Positions 1 through 8,260 of a DNA stretch of 31,362 bases are shown in pieces. How positions within the stretch are numbered: the first letter of the stretch is position 1; the number at the start of each line of letters is the position of its first letter. This DNA comes from Chara braunii. Its lineage: Eukaryota; Streptophyta; Charophyceae; Charales; Characeae. A program made the position numbers and the translations under genes. The stretch covers positions 1,786,661-1,818,022 of the forward strand of contig BFEA01000128.1 in assembly GCA_003427395.1 (NCBI GenBank), in the 5' to 3' direction. The notes under the pieces were generated by a model that saw only the letters and a list, made by a program, of their open reading frames with translations, did not search any database and was not told the DNA's origin.

Positions 1-41
<41 letters not shown>
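1..41 (+). repeat. Poly(A) tract at window edge
   Basis: An uninterrupted run of 41 A opens the window and is followed by a short GAA-rich stretch. It may be the tail of a retroposed element lying to the left, but the body would be outside the window. It is not coding. Confidence 0.7.
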
Positions 42-45
<4 letters not shown>

Positions 46-61
46 AAGAAGAAGAAGACAA

Positions 62-137
62 CAGTGTGGCGCGTGCATCTGGCCATGTTATAGAGGGAAG
101 TTCATTCTCGTTTTGCACATTTCGAGAGCGGTGTGTC
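62..137 (+). repeat. Dispersed repeat family R1, copy 1
   Basis: This segment resembles 461-556 and 4450-4545: a 'gtgtatct..ccatgttctagcgg' type start, then a 'gaagattcgctctcgttttgcac' type core, then 'agtagtgga..gaggccc' in the longer copies. Three diverged copies in one window mark a dispersed repeat. No coding capacity or tRNA head is visible, so the class is unknown. Confidence 0.5.
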
Positions 138-170
138 GATGCCGTACCGTCTACCGTGGTACCTTTTGTT

Positions 171-260
171 GCCCCGAATAGAACGGACGGTCATTATGCT
201 GTATTGGGGCAACTTTCTGTCCCGATATAGCAATAACGACCGTTCGTTCTATTCGGGGGA
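171..260. repeat. Foldback hairpin, 40-nt arms
   Basis: Bases 171-210 and 221-260 are imperfect reverse complements (I judge about 34 of 40 positions pair) around a 10-nt loop. The outer ends pair as ccccgaatagaacg with cgttctattcgggg. A small MITE-like foldback or a long hairpin transcript would both fit. No TSD was recognised and no family can be named. The open frames that run through it are by-products of the dyad. Confidence 0.65.
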
Positions 261-345
261 AGATGGCAGGCGCGGTGGTGCGCGGCGGCCAGGGCATTAT
301 TGCCGCACTCACGCTCGCACGTACGGACGTCGGGCGACGGCCTTT

Positions 346-406
346 AGATATCATCATCATCATAAAAAAACAAAACAAAAAAACAAAAAAAAGATATCAT
401 CATCAT
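346..406 (+). repeat. A-rich tract flanked by a direct repeat
   Basis: An ATC-rich 15-mer beginning agatatcatcatcat occurs at 346-360 and again at 392-406. Between them lies almost only A with a few C. This looks like a target duplication around a tail with no element body, or a slippage product. The sequence just upstream (about 329-345, gggcgacggcctt) matches the 3' end of SINE family 1 at 6720-6740 and 27945-27960. Confidence 0.4.
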
Positions 407-460
407 TGAAATGATGGGCACCAGGGGCGTCGCTCCACTACTCTCGACGTGTACAAAAGA

Positions 461-556
461 CGGAAAAAATCATGGCCGTGTATCTTTCCATGTTCTAGCG
501 GAAGATTCGCTCTCGTTTTGCACAGTTCGAGAGTAGTGGAGCGAGGCCCCAATCCA
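461..556 (+). repeat. Dispersed repeat family R1, copy 2
   Basis: This is the clearest copy of the R1 repeat also seen at 62-137 and 4450-4545. Its right part (agtagtggagcgaggcccc) also resembles the segment at 4331-4349, just before the poly(A) at 4377. It has no open frame of note. Confidence 0.5.
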
Positions 557-569
557 GAACGATCTTATT

Positions 570-630
570 ATTTTTGTCTGGTAGGATCTGGATTCGAACA
601 GCTCAGGGGGGTGCCAACTCAGCCACCGTC
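570..630 (-). repeat. tRNA-like SINE head fragment
   Basis: Read on the minus strand, a TGGCtgAGTtGG box A is followed within about 35 nt by a GTTCGAATCC box B, the two internal pol III promoter elements of tRNA-derived SINEs. The anticodon-arm region between them is too short for an intact tRNA, so it is not called as a tRNA gene. Confidence 0.45.
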
Positions 631-676
631 TTCACCCACCGTCTTCACCCAAACATAACGCACACGCGTTGTAAAC

Positions 677-1139
677 GAATATACAACGCATCTGTAGGCT
701 CCTGGAAACCGGGTCCAGTGTCTCTTGTCCAAAATTTCCTCCAAAAAAACCAAAAAAGTAAAAGGCCTCCAAGGCAGTTACCATTTAAGAAATTACCATT
801 CACTGAACACCCTCCTCTCTGTTCTTATAGAACCAGCACGCAGGAATCCAAAATTAAGGGCCTACAAGTCGGCCGCCCAAGACTTCGAGAGCTGTCACCG
901 CTCCCTAATCTAGTCTTAACATTCTGTGCATCTACTTGCTACTTCTCCCATCTCTGCTCAAGGAGGCTTCAACCATGCTGCAAAAGTTAGCTTTCGATCA
1001 GCTTTCAATCATGCTCAGGGGGGGCCTAGCATGTTAATGTACCGGGTTGAAATTGTTGGGGTGTATTCCCGGCCCCCTGCAGTCCTTTGATAATGCAAAG
1101 CTATTTCCTTCAAAAAAAAAAAAAGAATATACAACGCAT
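677..1139 (+). mobile_element. Retroposed, 5'-truncated non-LTR element with 15-bp TSD
   Basis: The same 15 bases (gaatatacaacgcat) occur at 677-691 and 1125-1139. The insert between them, 692-1124, ends in 13 A. This is the signature of target-primed reverse transcription by LINE machinery. The last 80 bases before the tail (attgt, ggggt, cccggccc, then a gataat/aaagc element) resemble the end of the LINE at 1220-2685 in order and spacing. It is therefore probably a 5'-truncated copy of a related LINE 3' untranslated region, or a SINE sharing its tail. No protein match is seen inside. Confidence 0.75.
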
Positions 1140-1219
1140 AGGATACTCTCATCCACCACAACGAGTATGCTTTATGTTCGGGGGAAGGCGGTACGCCCAT
1201 CGGTACGTAGGGACAGGTT

Positions 1220-2120
1220 TTGGTTGGCTTTTTTCATTGCTTAGGGCATCCTCAGACACAGAGAATGAGCTACAGAATGATTATCCCACAGAAACACCCT
1301 ACGATAGTGGCAAGATCAAGATGGGCACAACTGATAGACATTGACCCAGTGGAAATCGATAGAGCACTGAATGCATGCTGGGAACAGTTAAAATTGATCC
1401 CCTGTCAAAGACAGGCCTCGCTACTGTGGATACTGTCAATGGTGTCGACTCCCTTGGCCGTATGGTTGACTGAAAGAGAGGTAAAAGTGGAGTTAAAATG
1501 CAAGAGATGTGAGTGGGCGTTTGAGTCCACAATTCATCTGTGGTGGGACTGCCCTGCCTCAGGTAGAATATGGAAGTGGTGGATGAAGTACTGGGACAGA
1601 TGGGGTAAAAGTGGAGTTAAAATGCAAGAGATGTGAGTGGGCGTTTGAGTCCACAATTCATCTGTGGTGGCACTGCCCTGCCTCAGGTGGAATATGGAAG
1701 TGGTGGATAAAGTACTGGGACAGATGTACTGAAGGCGCGATCCCTTGGACAAGGGAATGGACACTACTGGGAGGTGTTCGCGAAGGAAGCAGCATAAGTT
1801 CAGGATAGGGCTACGTGGGACAAACAGCCAGCCTGAGGGCGGTAGCATGCGCAGTAATCTGGCAAGAAAGGAATGACAAGGTGTTCAATGGTAAAGAGGG
1901 GACGAACAAACAGATTCGAGCGACCTTCACACAGTTGTTGAGAAGATCTATTTGGGCAGATTGGAGGAGAAAGGTCTGGAAGACAAGTGATAAGGAACAG
2001 GGCATAAGGTGGTTCAAGAACACGTGGGGAAAAGAAAGGAAGTTGACAAGAATAGTAGAAGGAAAGGTGGTTTTGGAAGAACCACACAAGAATAGTAGAA
2101 GGAAAGGTGGTTTTGGATGA
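1220..2120 (+). pseudogene. LINE reverse transcriptase C-terminus with zinc knuckle (broken)
   Basis: The first frame (1220-1636) contains CKRCEWAFESTIHLWWDC, the CxxC...HL..C knuckle that plant L1 polyproteins carry after the polymerase (zf-RVT family), followed by an IWKWW stretch. The frame is lost because a 124-bp segment (1481-1604) is repeated at 1605-1728, and 124 is not a multiple of 3. The second copy repeats the knuckle in another frame. That frame then runs on to the family-typical IWQERNDKVF motif near 1860-1890, interrupted by a single TAG at 1806-1808. The protein in life is a nucleic-acid-binding tail of the retrotransposition enzyme. This copy cannot be functional. Confidence 0.7.
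1481..1728 (+). repeat. Tandem duplication, 2 x 124 bp
   Basis: The two units are nearly identical (a few substitutions, for example gggact/gcact and ggtagaat/ggtggaat). The duplication falls exactly on the zinc knuckle of the LINE and is the main frame-breaking event. Confidence 0.85.
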
Positions 2121-2685
2121 GTGGTTCTTTAAGTAAAGATTTGAGGCAGGGACCTAACCAGGACACTCGGTTGGCGGAAATTAGAAGGGCCGCAGGAGGC
2201 AGGCAGAGGGACTTTGGGTAGAGGAAGGAGTCATTCAGAGATAAGACCACCGAATTAGGTGGCCAAAGGGAGGCTTTCCTACTCCCGGCTCATCTTAGAA
2301 GTAGTATGGACTGTGGATGGACGACAGATAGGTAGGAGTGTAGGCTGGTGGTTTAATAGTTGTAGTTATTTGTTATAGCTATCATCTGTTAGCCGGGCTT
2401 GTGAGGTTTTAAGGCCGTGAAGGTAGATTTGTTATATGGAGGCTGGTTTTTGTAGGTTTGTGAGGTTTTTAAGGCCGTGAAGGCAGATTTATTATATTGC
2501 ACAGCGGAGAGGAATCAGGGCAGAGGCCTACCAGGGCCGGAGCTGTCCCTAGCCTGAATCTCGTCTGCTGTAGCCTAAGCTAAGCTGGCTGATGCTGCCA
2601 GTATTCTCCGGGTAGAATTGTGGGGTCCCCGGCCCAGGTTGGATATATAATAAAGCGGTTTTTTTTGCTAAAGAAAAAAAAAAAA

Positions 2686-3460
2686 GACACGGACCTTTTC
2701 CACTTCTCTGTGGACGTAATTGCCGTCAGGTGCATTCAGCGGTCACATACATCCAGGAACGTCCTAGTGTCAGCATGTCATTTTTTCTGGCAAACGGAAA
2801 AAGAGAAAAAAAAAGCAGTATGTTATTTTGTTCACTCTGATTGCATCTGGACTCGAACTTGGGTAGATGCACTTCAACAGTTCACAGGTGCGGGTTTGCC
2901 CCAGTCCGTCAGGAGCCTGGTCCTTCATCCCACGTATTCATGCATATATGCCATTCATGATTGTAAAGTCAGATCGACAGCAGAAAAGGAGAAGAAGAAG
3001 AAGAAGAAGAAGAAGACCAAGAAGAAGAAGAGGAAGAGAAACAAGAGAAAGAAGGGAGGAAGGAAGGAGGAGGAAGGAGTCTACAGGACGGAAACCCCAC
3101 ACGGGAGACCACATAGTCCATACCCGAGTCGTCACCCAAAAAAATCATCATGATTATCTCCCGAGCACAAACCAGGTTCACAAAATCGACGCTGCGCATA
3201 GAACCTCGATAGTGCCAAAGCAGTATGCTGGCGAAGTGACTCTACGGTTCCGGTTCGGTCGCTCGCCGACCCGACCTCTTCAGGAGTCTTTGCTGGCTCA
3301 AATACTCCAGGTGGTCTACAGACTCTTAGGGGCTGATCCCATCACTGCACTACAGCCCAACTGTTATACAGCGTCAAACGCGGGGACGCAGCCATTCGGG
3401 TAGCATGCTTTATGTTCTAGACAGTAAGCTTGGCAAAGGTCTTATGAAGTGGGGGATGGT
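2686..3460. other. No gene; degenerate SINE trace and (GAA)n microsatellite
   Basis: About 2840-2910 contains, on the minus strand, a decayed version of SINE family 1 (a GTTCGAGTCC box B-like site and an aactgttgaa spacer as in 6820-6890). About 2980-3075 is a GAA/GGA-rich microsatellite that produces Lys/Arg-rich frames on one strand and Leu/Ser-rich frames on the other. Nothing in 3080-3460 was recognised. Confidence 0.55.
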
Positions 3461-3461
3461 C

Positions 3462-3697
3462 AGCCTTCTGGATGGTAGTGTCCAAAGGCAACACTCTCCC
3501 ACAGACCACACGCAACCCACTCACACGCGCACTCACACCCGGCCTGGGGATTGAAGACCTTACTGATACCGACTGGGAGGATCCAGCTCACTATCGCAGT
3601 TGGTTGGCAGCAAGAGTGCCACAGGCAGCCCTGGGGATTGAACCCACAACCTCCCGCCACTTGCGTGCCTAACCAATTGAGCTAGGATGCTGGATGG
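3462..3697 (-). mobile_element. tRNA-derived SINE, family 2
   Basis: On the minus strand the head reads CATCCAGC..., then a TAGCtcAatTGGTTAGG box A and a GGTTCAATCCCC box B. A body with GT-rich runs (gtgtgagtg, gtgtgtggtctgtgggagagtgttg) follows and matches the plus-strand copy at 7777-8050. No poly(A) tail is present. CTGGATGG occurs at both ends (3468-3475 and 3690-3697), but it overlaps the conserved SINE head, so it may not be a TSD. Confidence 0.6.
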
Positions 3698-3699
3698 AG

Positions 3700-4375
3700 C
3701 CCAGATCCTTCTATCACAGGAGGAAAAACGAAAAGAAAAGACTGAAAAATGAATAGCAAGCTACTGAGAGCGGCCCGCCAGGCAAAACCTCAATCCCGGT
3801 CGTTCTCTTACCACCACCAGGGGCCTCGGCCCACATGCAAGGTTAGTAGCAGAAAATGATACTGAGCGACACCACGGCAGGCAGGAAAATCTTGTCTGCG
3901 CAGGTCCACTTTTTTTTTTCATACACACCACTGACTGGGACACTTTTGACACGGTCCGATCGGCACAGCAGGAGGGCCATCAACCACCATGACGGGGCTT
4001 CGAATTGCTACATCTGTGGAGTTGCGTAAATACCCCTGCCTTCTTCACGTGTTACCGGAAGCGAGTGCTTCACACATGGGAGTGGCCGATCCGCGTTAGG
4101 CCTGCTCCGCCTGCTTCACACATCTGTTGCCCATGCGAAGGCCTATTTTGCCCGGAATAAATGTCCCGCGCCTCGCCGTGTGCTGCGCCGACATGCTTTT
4201 TGCCAATGAACACCTCCCGTTTGGGCGGGAAAGCTGCCATCTCCGCGCGCTGGACTAACGACCGCTGGATGTTTTTGCAATCCACGACTCTTCGTCGTCG
4301 CAAAGTTGTCGCAGCTAAACGCGACGCCGTGTAGTGGGCCGAGGCCCCAGGATAGAGGCCTTGCACATGGGCCTT
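3700..4375. other. No recognisable gene
   Basis: This is unique-looking sequence of mixed composition. The right half (about 4030-4375) is GC-richer and leads straight into a 24-A run at 4377-4400, so it could be the body of an unrecognised poly(A) retroposon. I found no matching TSD. Open frames here are short and compete on both strands. Confidence 0.4.
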
Positions 4376-4376
4376 T

Positions 4377-4400
4377 AAAAAAAAAAAAAAAAAAAAAAAA
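4377..4400 (+). repeat. Poly(A) tract
   Basis: A run of 24 A follows a gaggccttgcacatgggcc segment. It is a probable retroposon tail, orientation plus. The flanking element is not identified. Confidence 0.6.
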
Positions 4401-4449
4401 GAGGGCTGTACCACCCCACACGCGGCCAGGGAAAAGGGCATTCCAAGCT

Positions 4450-4545
4450 CTAAACTACTAGCAGTGTATCTACCTGTGTTCTACCAGAAGATTCATGCTC
4501 ATGTTGGACATTTGGTCAGTAGTGGACCAAGGCCCTCTATCTCCA
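4450..4545 (+). repeat. Dispersed repeat family R1, copy 3
   Basis: This is a more diverged copy of the repeat at 461-556; the gaagattc(a/g)ctctc and agtagtgga..aggccc blocks are recognisable in the same order. Confidence 0.45.
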
Positions 4546-4569
4546 CAGCTCTCGGGGCAAAGGTAAGTG

Positions 4570-4740
4570 CGTTTTTTCTTCTTTTTTTTCCCAGAAAGTC
4601 AATACGTTTTTTTTTCCTTTTCTTTTCTTTTCTTTTCTTAGTAAGCCCTGCCAATGAAGCAGGGCGGTCCATTACTTGGGTAGTAAACAGCAGACTTGTC
4701 CCAAAAAAAAAAGAAAAAAAAAAAGAAAAAAAGAAAAAGC
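4570..4740. repeat. Pyrimidine tract, hairpin, then A-rich tract
   Basis: A T/C-rich tract (4571-4638) is followed by a GCCCTGCC...GCAGGGC stem-loop (about 4646-4664) and an A-rich tract (4702-4738). The opposed T and A tracts can pair over a long distance. A similar GCCCTGCC hairpin occurs at about 10632-10652. Long Lys- or Phe-rich frames here come from the homopolymers and are not genes. Confidence 0.5.
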
Positions 4741-6688
4741 TTCGACGCTGTATTTCTGGGAAGATGCAGTAGAAGAGGAAAAGAAAACAAATGCAGAAAC
4801 GACCCAGACCCAAATCGCCCGCCCAGATCCATATCGCCCGCCCCCAGTTTGCAACGGGAAAAAACTATATCCCTCAAAAGGGAAACAATGGACGGCGCCC
4901 TATACTAAATTGCAACTACCCTTGACAAGATAACCTGCCCTACGACCGGTCCTAGGGACGACTGCGACCGGACCCTATTTTCTGCTGTCGGAGACCCCAA
5001 ACGACCCTGTCCTAGCGAAGCTGTACTGCACAACCTTACCGAAAATAGAAAGAAATGAAACGACGAAAATGGAACCCACACAAGCGCAGCCTCCTGGCTG
5101 CGAATTACAGTGTAGTTTTGAGATCCCACCACTTTCTGACGTTGTTGCGGCCGTCGAAATATTTTGCCTTGATTTCGTTTGGGTGTGTCGTGGCAGCACG
5201 TCCACGAAGGGCGCAAACGTAGTTACTACAACTTTTGTGTAGACCGTGAGGGTTTCACGGCAGCGAAAAGGACGTTTTTTTTTTCTCCAAGTTTCTATGT
5301 CCTCTATTACTTTTTGAATCCATTTTTTATTTTTTCTCGCTTGACAATGTCCGTTTGCAGCATTCGGAATGTCCGAGGATGATAGTGTTGATTGACATGT
5401 CGGCTGGCGGAGTCTGTGAAATCGTCCACCCTCTATTACAGCCCATAAAGAGCCGCTGCGGGTCCAGGAAGACCACCGAAGAAGTCGGCCTCGTGGGATC
5501 CGTCTCTTTTTTGTCCCGCCACAGCCACTGACATCTTCGTAGTGATTTTTTTGCGTCTACATCCGTAGTGTAGTGGTGGGATCAGCCCCTTATACCTGAC
5601 AACAAAACACGCAACCCAGTAGGCCCATACAACAGTGCCTAGCTTGACCGTACATAGCCAGGCAAAAGTCATTTGGGAATCGTCACTGGGTCACCCACTG
5701 CAGCTGAGCGGGCCCCTCTCTCAGCGAAGCAACCAGGGTCACCACAACAATGTGCCCCTAGCATGCGCCAAGTCACGTCACAAACAGCCTAACTTCTCAC
5801 AGCGAACTGAACAAGGCCCCTATAATGCACCAAGTCACTTCAAAAACAACCTACCCCAGTTGAGTGACCCAAATCCTGCCGTGCAGTACTCGTGATCCTA
5901 CGGTCAGTATTTTACATGTATTATCCGAAAAAGTAAGGAGATGTTTTTTCCCCTCCTCCTCTCGGCATGCCCGTACAAAGAAAGCTCCCCGCCAAAATCT
6001 GTTCAATCCGTTGGGGGTATGGCCAACCCCAAAAGAGGGCGGGGTCAGCCATAGGCCCACCAGATAGAAGATTTTCAGTATTTTGCTTGCCGTTGTGCGA
6101 TTATCTCATTGGGTGGAGCCCTCCTTCAATCACGGAGTATATGGAGGACGTCATGATCACTGCTGACAGAAGTCGAGTTTATTCCAAAAAATGTGGCAGT
6201 TACTTTGTTCACTGTTGTTGCAACCACCACCATCAGATCATTTGTGATCGCATGGCTGGGAAGCACTCTGCCGTGATTTCTGGTGGGAGGTCTCTGTTTC
6301 CTTTTTTTTTTCTTTTTTTTGCCTTTCTCCTTTTTTCTCAGCCCAGAAATTTGTACTGAACCTGTCAGGCCGCTGCCACTCAGTGTCACACTGGATCGGC
6401 CACACTCCTATCCGGCTGCTAATGGGACCATGCTCCAGGACATTACTGCGTGCACGGACCCAAGTTCAGGTTCATTTTTTTATTTTTATTTTTTTTTAAA
6501 AGAAAATTTCCATATTGGAAATAGGCCGGGTGTCCCTTACATCATTTGCTGTGGTCAAACGGGCTAAGCAAGGCACTCGCGGCCAAACCTATCCCCGCAA
6601 CAGCCCCACAAGGTTACGAAACTGATGATCCCAATCCCAACCCTAACACAAAATTTGTGTTCCGTAATTCAACAAAAGTCAAATCCTA
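4741..6688. other. About 2 kb without a recognisable gene
   Basis: No protein, RNA or element was recognised. There is one weak pair of direct repeats about 63 bp apart (about 5751-5792 and 5814-5854, sharing cccc..a..atgc.ccaagtcac.tca.aaaca.cct). T-rich tracts lie at 5274-5285 and 6300-6335. Frames on both strands are short and overlapping, so none is supported. Confidence 0.4.
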
Positions 6689-6899
6689 ATCTACCCTTTT
6701 TTTTTTCTTTTTTTTTCTTTTTGAAAGGGCGACGGCCTTGAGATATCAAACTGACCGGCCCCAGCCAATTCAGTGAAATCGTTGGTTCTACAACTTTACT
6801 CATCAAGGAGTTCCATCATCATCTGGATTCGAACACGGGTCTGTGTTTTCAACAGTTCATGGGTGTACCCACTGAGCTAGGCTCTTGGGTGATCTACCC
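6689..6899 (-). mobile_element. tRNA-derived SINE, family 1, with 8-bp TSD
   Basis: On the minus strand it runs from a tRNA-like head (TAGCTCAGTGGGTA box A, GTTCGAATCC box B, around 6825-6885) through a short body to the conserved end atctcaaggccgtcgccctt, then an A-rich tail (T-rich on the plus strand, 6697-6724). ATCTACCC flanks it at 6689-6696 and 6892-6899. The closest relative is the copy at 27928-28104. Transcription would be by RNA polymerase III from the internal boxes and mobilisation by LINE enzymes in trans. Confidence 0.75.
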
Positions 6900-7022
6900 C
6901 TTCTCCATACCACCGTTATGAAACAACCCTAATCTAGCGGAATCCAAGCAAGATAACAAACTACCAACCAGAAACACGTAAATAAGATATTCAACGGTTT
7001 CATCCTACTTACCCACTACCAA

Positions 7023-7130
7023 CCATCCAGCGGCCTAACTCAGTTGGTAGGGCTCGCAAGTGGCAGGCCGTGGGTTCAATCCCCATTGGCCTCGTGTACC
7101 TTCCTGGGCATGGCGCCCACCACCTAGAGA
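7023..7130 (+). mobile_element. tRNA-derived SINE head, family 2
   Basis: It starts with the same atccagcggcct as the copy at 7777. A TAACTCAGTTGGTAG box A and a GTGGGTTCAATCCCC box B give the pol III signature, and the T-arm GTGGG/CCCAT can pair. The acceptor and anticodon arms do not make a good cloverleaf, so a SINE rather than a tRNA gene is called. The body downstream differs from the other family 2 copies. Confidence 0.6.
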
Positions 7131-7270
7131 TAGACCACTGGATCCCCCGATTGGCATTTAGCAGAGTCTGCTGATGTTCATAGGGGAGCGGACCTGAGGG
7201 GAGGCACAGGGATTGGTCCTGTTGGCATGGTCCCTGATGCTACCGGCTGTCCCCTAGCCGGTATCGCCCA

Positions 7271-7302
7271 CTTATACACATCTAGATGTGTATAAGAGAC
7301 AG
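7271..7302. other. Library adapter: Tn5/Nextera mosaic-end junction
   Basis: Bases 7284-7302 are exactly the 19-base Tn5 mosaic end, AGATGTGTATAAGAGACAG. They are preceded at 7271-7283 by the 13 innermost bases of its reverse complement (cttatacacatct). Head-to-head mosaic ends are the circularisation junction of Nextera mate-pair libraries. This is not genomic sequence, so 7270 and 7303 are not necessarily adjacent in the genome. A frame read across it gives the peptide VSYTHLDVYK, the translation of this adapter. Confidence 0.93.
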
Positions 7303-7321
7303 GTGGTAGGTAGGTAGTGTG

Positions 7322-7425
7322 AGGTGAAATTTTTTTATTTTTATTTATTCTTTTACAAAAAAATTGCTCCACCTATTGGTGGGGAGCATCACCTGCTGGA
7401 AAATGGGTCCAGCGTCAGGTGAAAT
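7322..7425 (-). mobile_element. Short retroposon, family 3, internally deleted, 9-bp TSD
   Basis: AGGTGAAAT occurs at 7322-7330 and 7417-7425. The insert (7331-7416), read on the minus strand, carries the family core (gacgctggaccc, ttccagcaggtgatgctcc, ccaccaatag.tggagc) and an A-rich tail. The longer copies at 13041-13192 (minus) and 30818-30970 (plus) contain about 45 more bases between core and tail. No tRNA boxes are visible, so the family could be a truncated SINE or a LINE tail. Confidence 0.65.
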
Positions 7426-7438
7426 TGAGAGAAGAAAA

Positions 7439-7470
<32 letters not shown>

Positions 7471-7490
7471 AAAAACAGACAAAATCCCCA
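7426..7490 (+). repeat. A-rich tract
   Basis: A run of almost pure A with single G interruptions (7436-7475). It is followed by two near-identical 26-mers (aatggtgtcatcgacttacc type) about 32 bp apart at 7491-7550. It is a probable tail or microsatellite, not coding. Confidence 0.6.
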
Positions 7491-7726
7491 ATGGTGTCAT
7501 CGACTTACCCACGGATAGTCAATGGTCTCATCGACTTACCCACGGACAAAATCCTAATTCACAAAGTTGCAGTTCTATAACCTAAGCACCTTCAATCAGC
7601 AACCCCAACTAAGAAACAAATCAGCAAAGCTTCACCGACCTAAGTACGTTTTGGTTCGCACAGGAAAAAATAAAAGAAATAATGGTGATGGCCTTGAGGT
7701 ATGATCATACATCCTGAGCGATCGTT

Positions 7727-7755
7727 TTGGGGGGTGGGGGGGAGGGGAGGGGGAG
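7727..7755 (+). other. G-quadruplex-prone G tract
   Basis: Four G runs of 4 to 7 bases separated by single T or A bases (about 7729-7753) meet the usual four-run G4 pattern with very short loops. A second G-rich tract of similar design lies at 8018-8047. The biological role is unknown; both lie next to or inside SINE-derived sequence. Confidence 0.6.
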
Positions 7756-7776
7756 AAAAAGAAAAAAATTATACAT

Positions 7777-8260
7777 CCAGCGGCCTGGTCAGTTGGTTAG
7801 CACACAAGTGGCATTCAGGAGGTTGTGGGGTCGAGCCCCATGACCGCCTGAGGTGCCCTTAGTGCCAAGTAGCTGTGATAGTCCGCTCGATGATCTGTAT
7901 TAGACGGTCTTTGGCCAACACGTGTGTGAGTGCTAACATGTGTGTGAGTGTGAGCGTGAGCAGGTTGTGTGTGGTGTGTGGGAGAGTGTTGGCCCTAGAC
8001 ACTGCAGCTACTTGGTGAGGAGGGAGGGAGGAGGGGGGGGGAGGGGATGAAAAGGAAGGTGCAGCTACTGGCAAAATGCTCGCTCTTTGCTGGACCCCTG
8101 CTGGTTGCCCCAACCCTGTCCCTTGGTGTGTGGGAGAGTGCTGGCCTTAGACACTTCTACTTGGTGAGGAGTGGGGGGCAATGAAAAGGAAGGCGCAACT
8201 ACTGGCAAAATGCTCGCTCTTTGCCGGACCCCCGCTGGCGGCCCCAACCCCTGTAGCGGA
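7777..8260 (+). mobile_element. tRNA-derived SINE, family 2, with duplicated 3' part
   Basis: The head (atccagcggcctggtcagttggttag, box B GGGTCGAGCCCC) and GT-rich body match the minus-strand copy at 3462-3697. The 3' part, from gtgtgtgggagagtg to the ggaccc.cgctgg..gccccaaccc segment, is present twice with a period of 152 (about 7976-8127 and 8128-8255), the second copy shorter by several indels. There is no poly(A) tail. The minus-strand open frames across it simply follow the repeat. Confidence 0.55.

Larger units (their letters stand above)
1220..2685 (+). mobile_element. L1-type LINE, 3' end (zf-RVT region, 3' UTR, poly-A)
   Basis: The segment carries the C-terminal end of a LINE reverse-transcriptase polyprotein and then a 3' untranslated region. 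It ends with an AATAAA signal at 2649-2654 and 12 A at 2674-2685. The polymerase core is absent, so the copy is heavily 5'-truncated. The last bases resemble the tail of the element ending at 1124. Short direct duplications are unusually common: 1481-1604/1605-1728 (124 bp), about 2048-2077/2088-2117 (period 40), and about 2400-2430/2461-2490. No TSD was found around this copy. Confidence 0.7.

Noticed and set aside
2620-3403. Lys/Arg-rich open frames of about 177 codons
   Set aside because: They are translations of a GAA/GGA microsatellite and A tracts, with mirror frames on the other strand and no domain outside the repeat.
4464-4933. Several Phe- or Lys-rich frames on both strands
   Set aside because: Homopolymer products; each strand has equivalent frames and none has sequence resembling a protein outside the runs.
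7040-7100. Functional tRNA gene
   Set aside because: A and B boxes and a T arm are present, but the acceptor and anticodon stems do not fold properly, and the same head occurs on other SINE copies.
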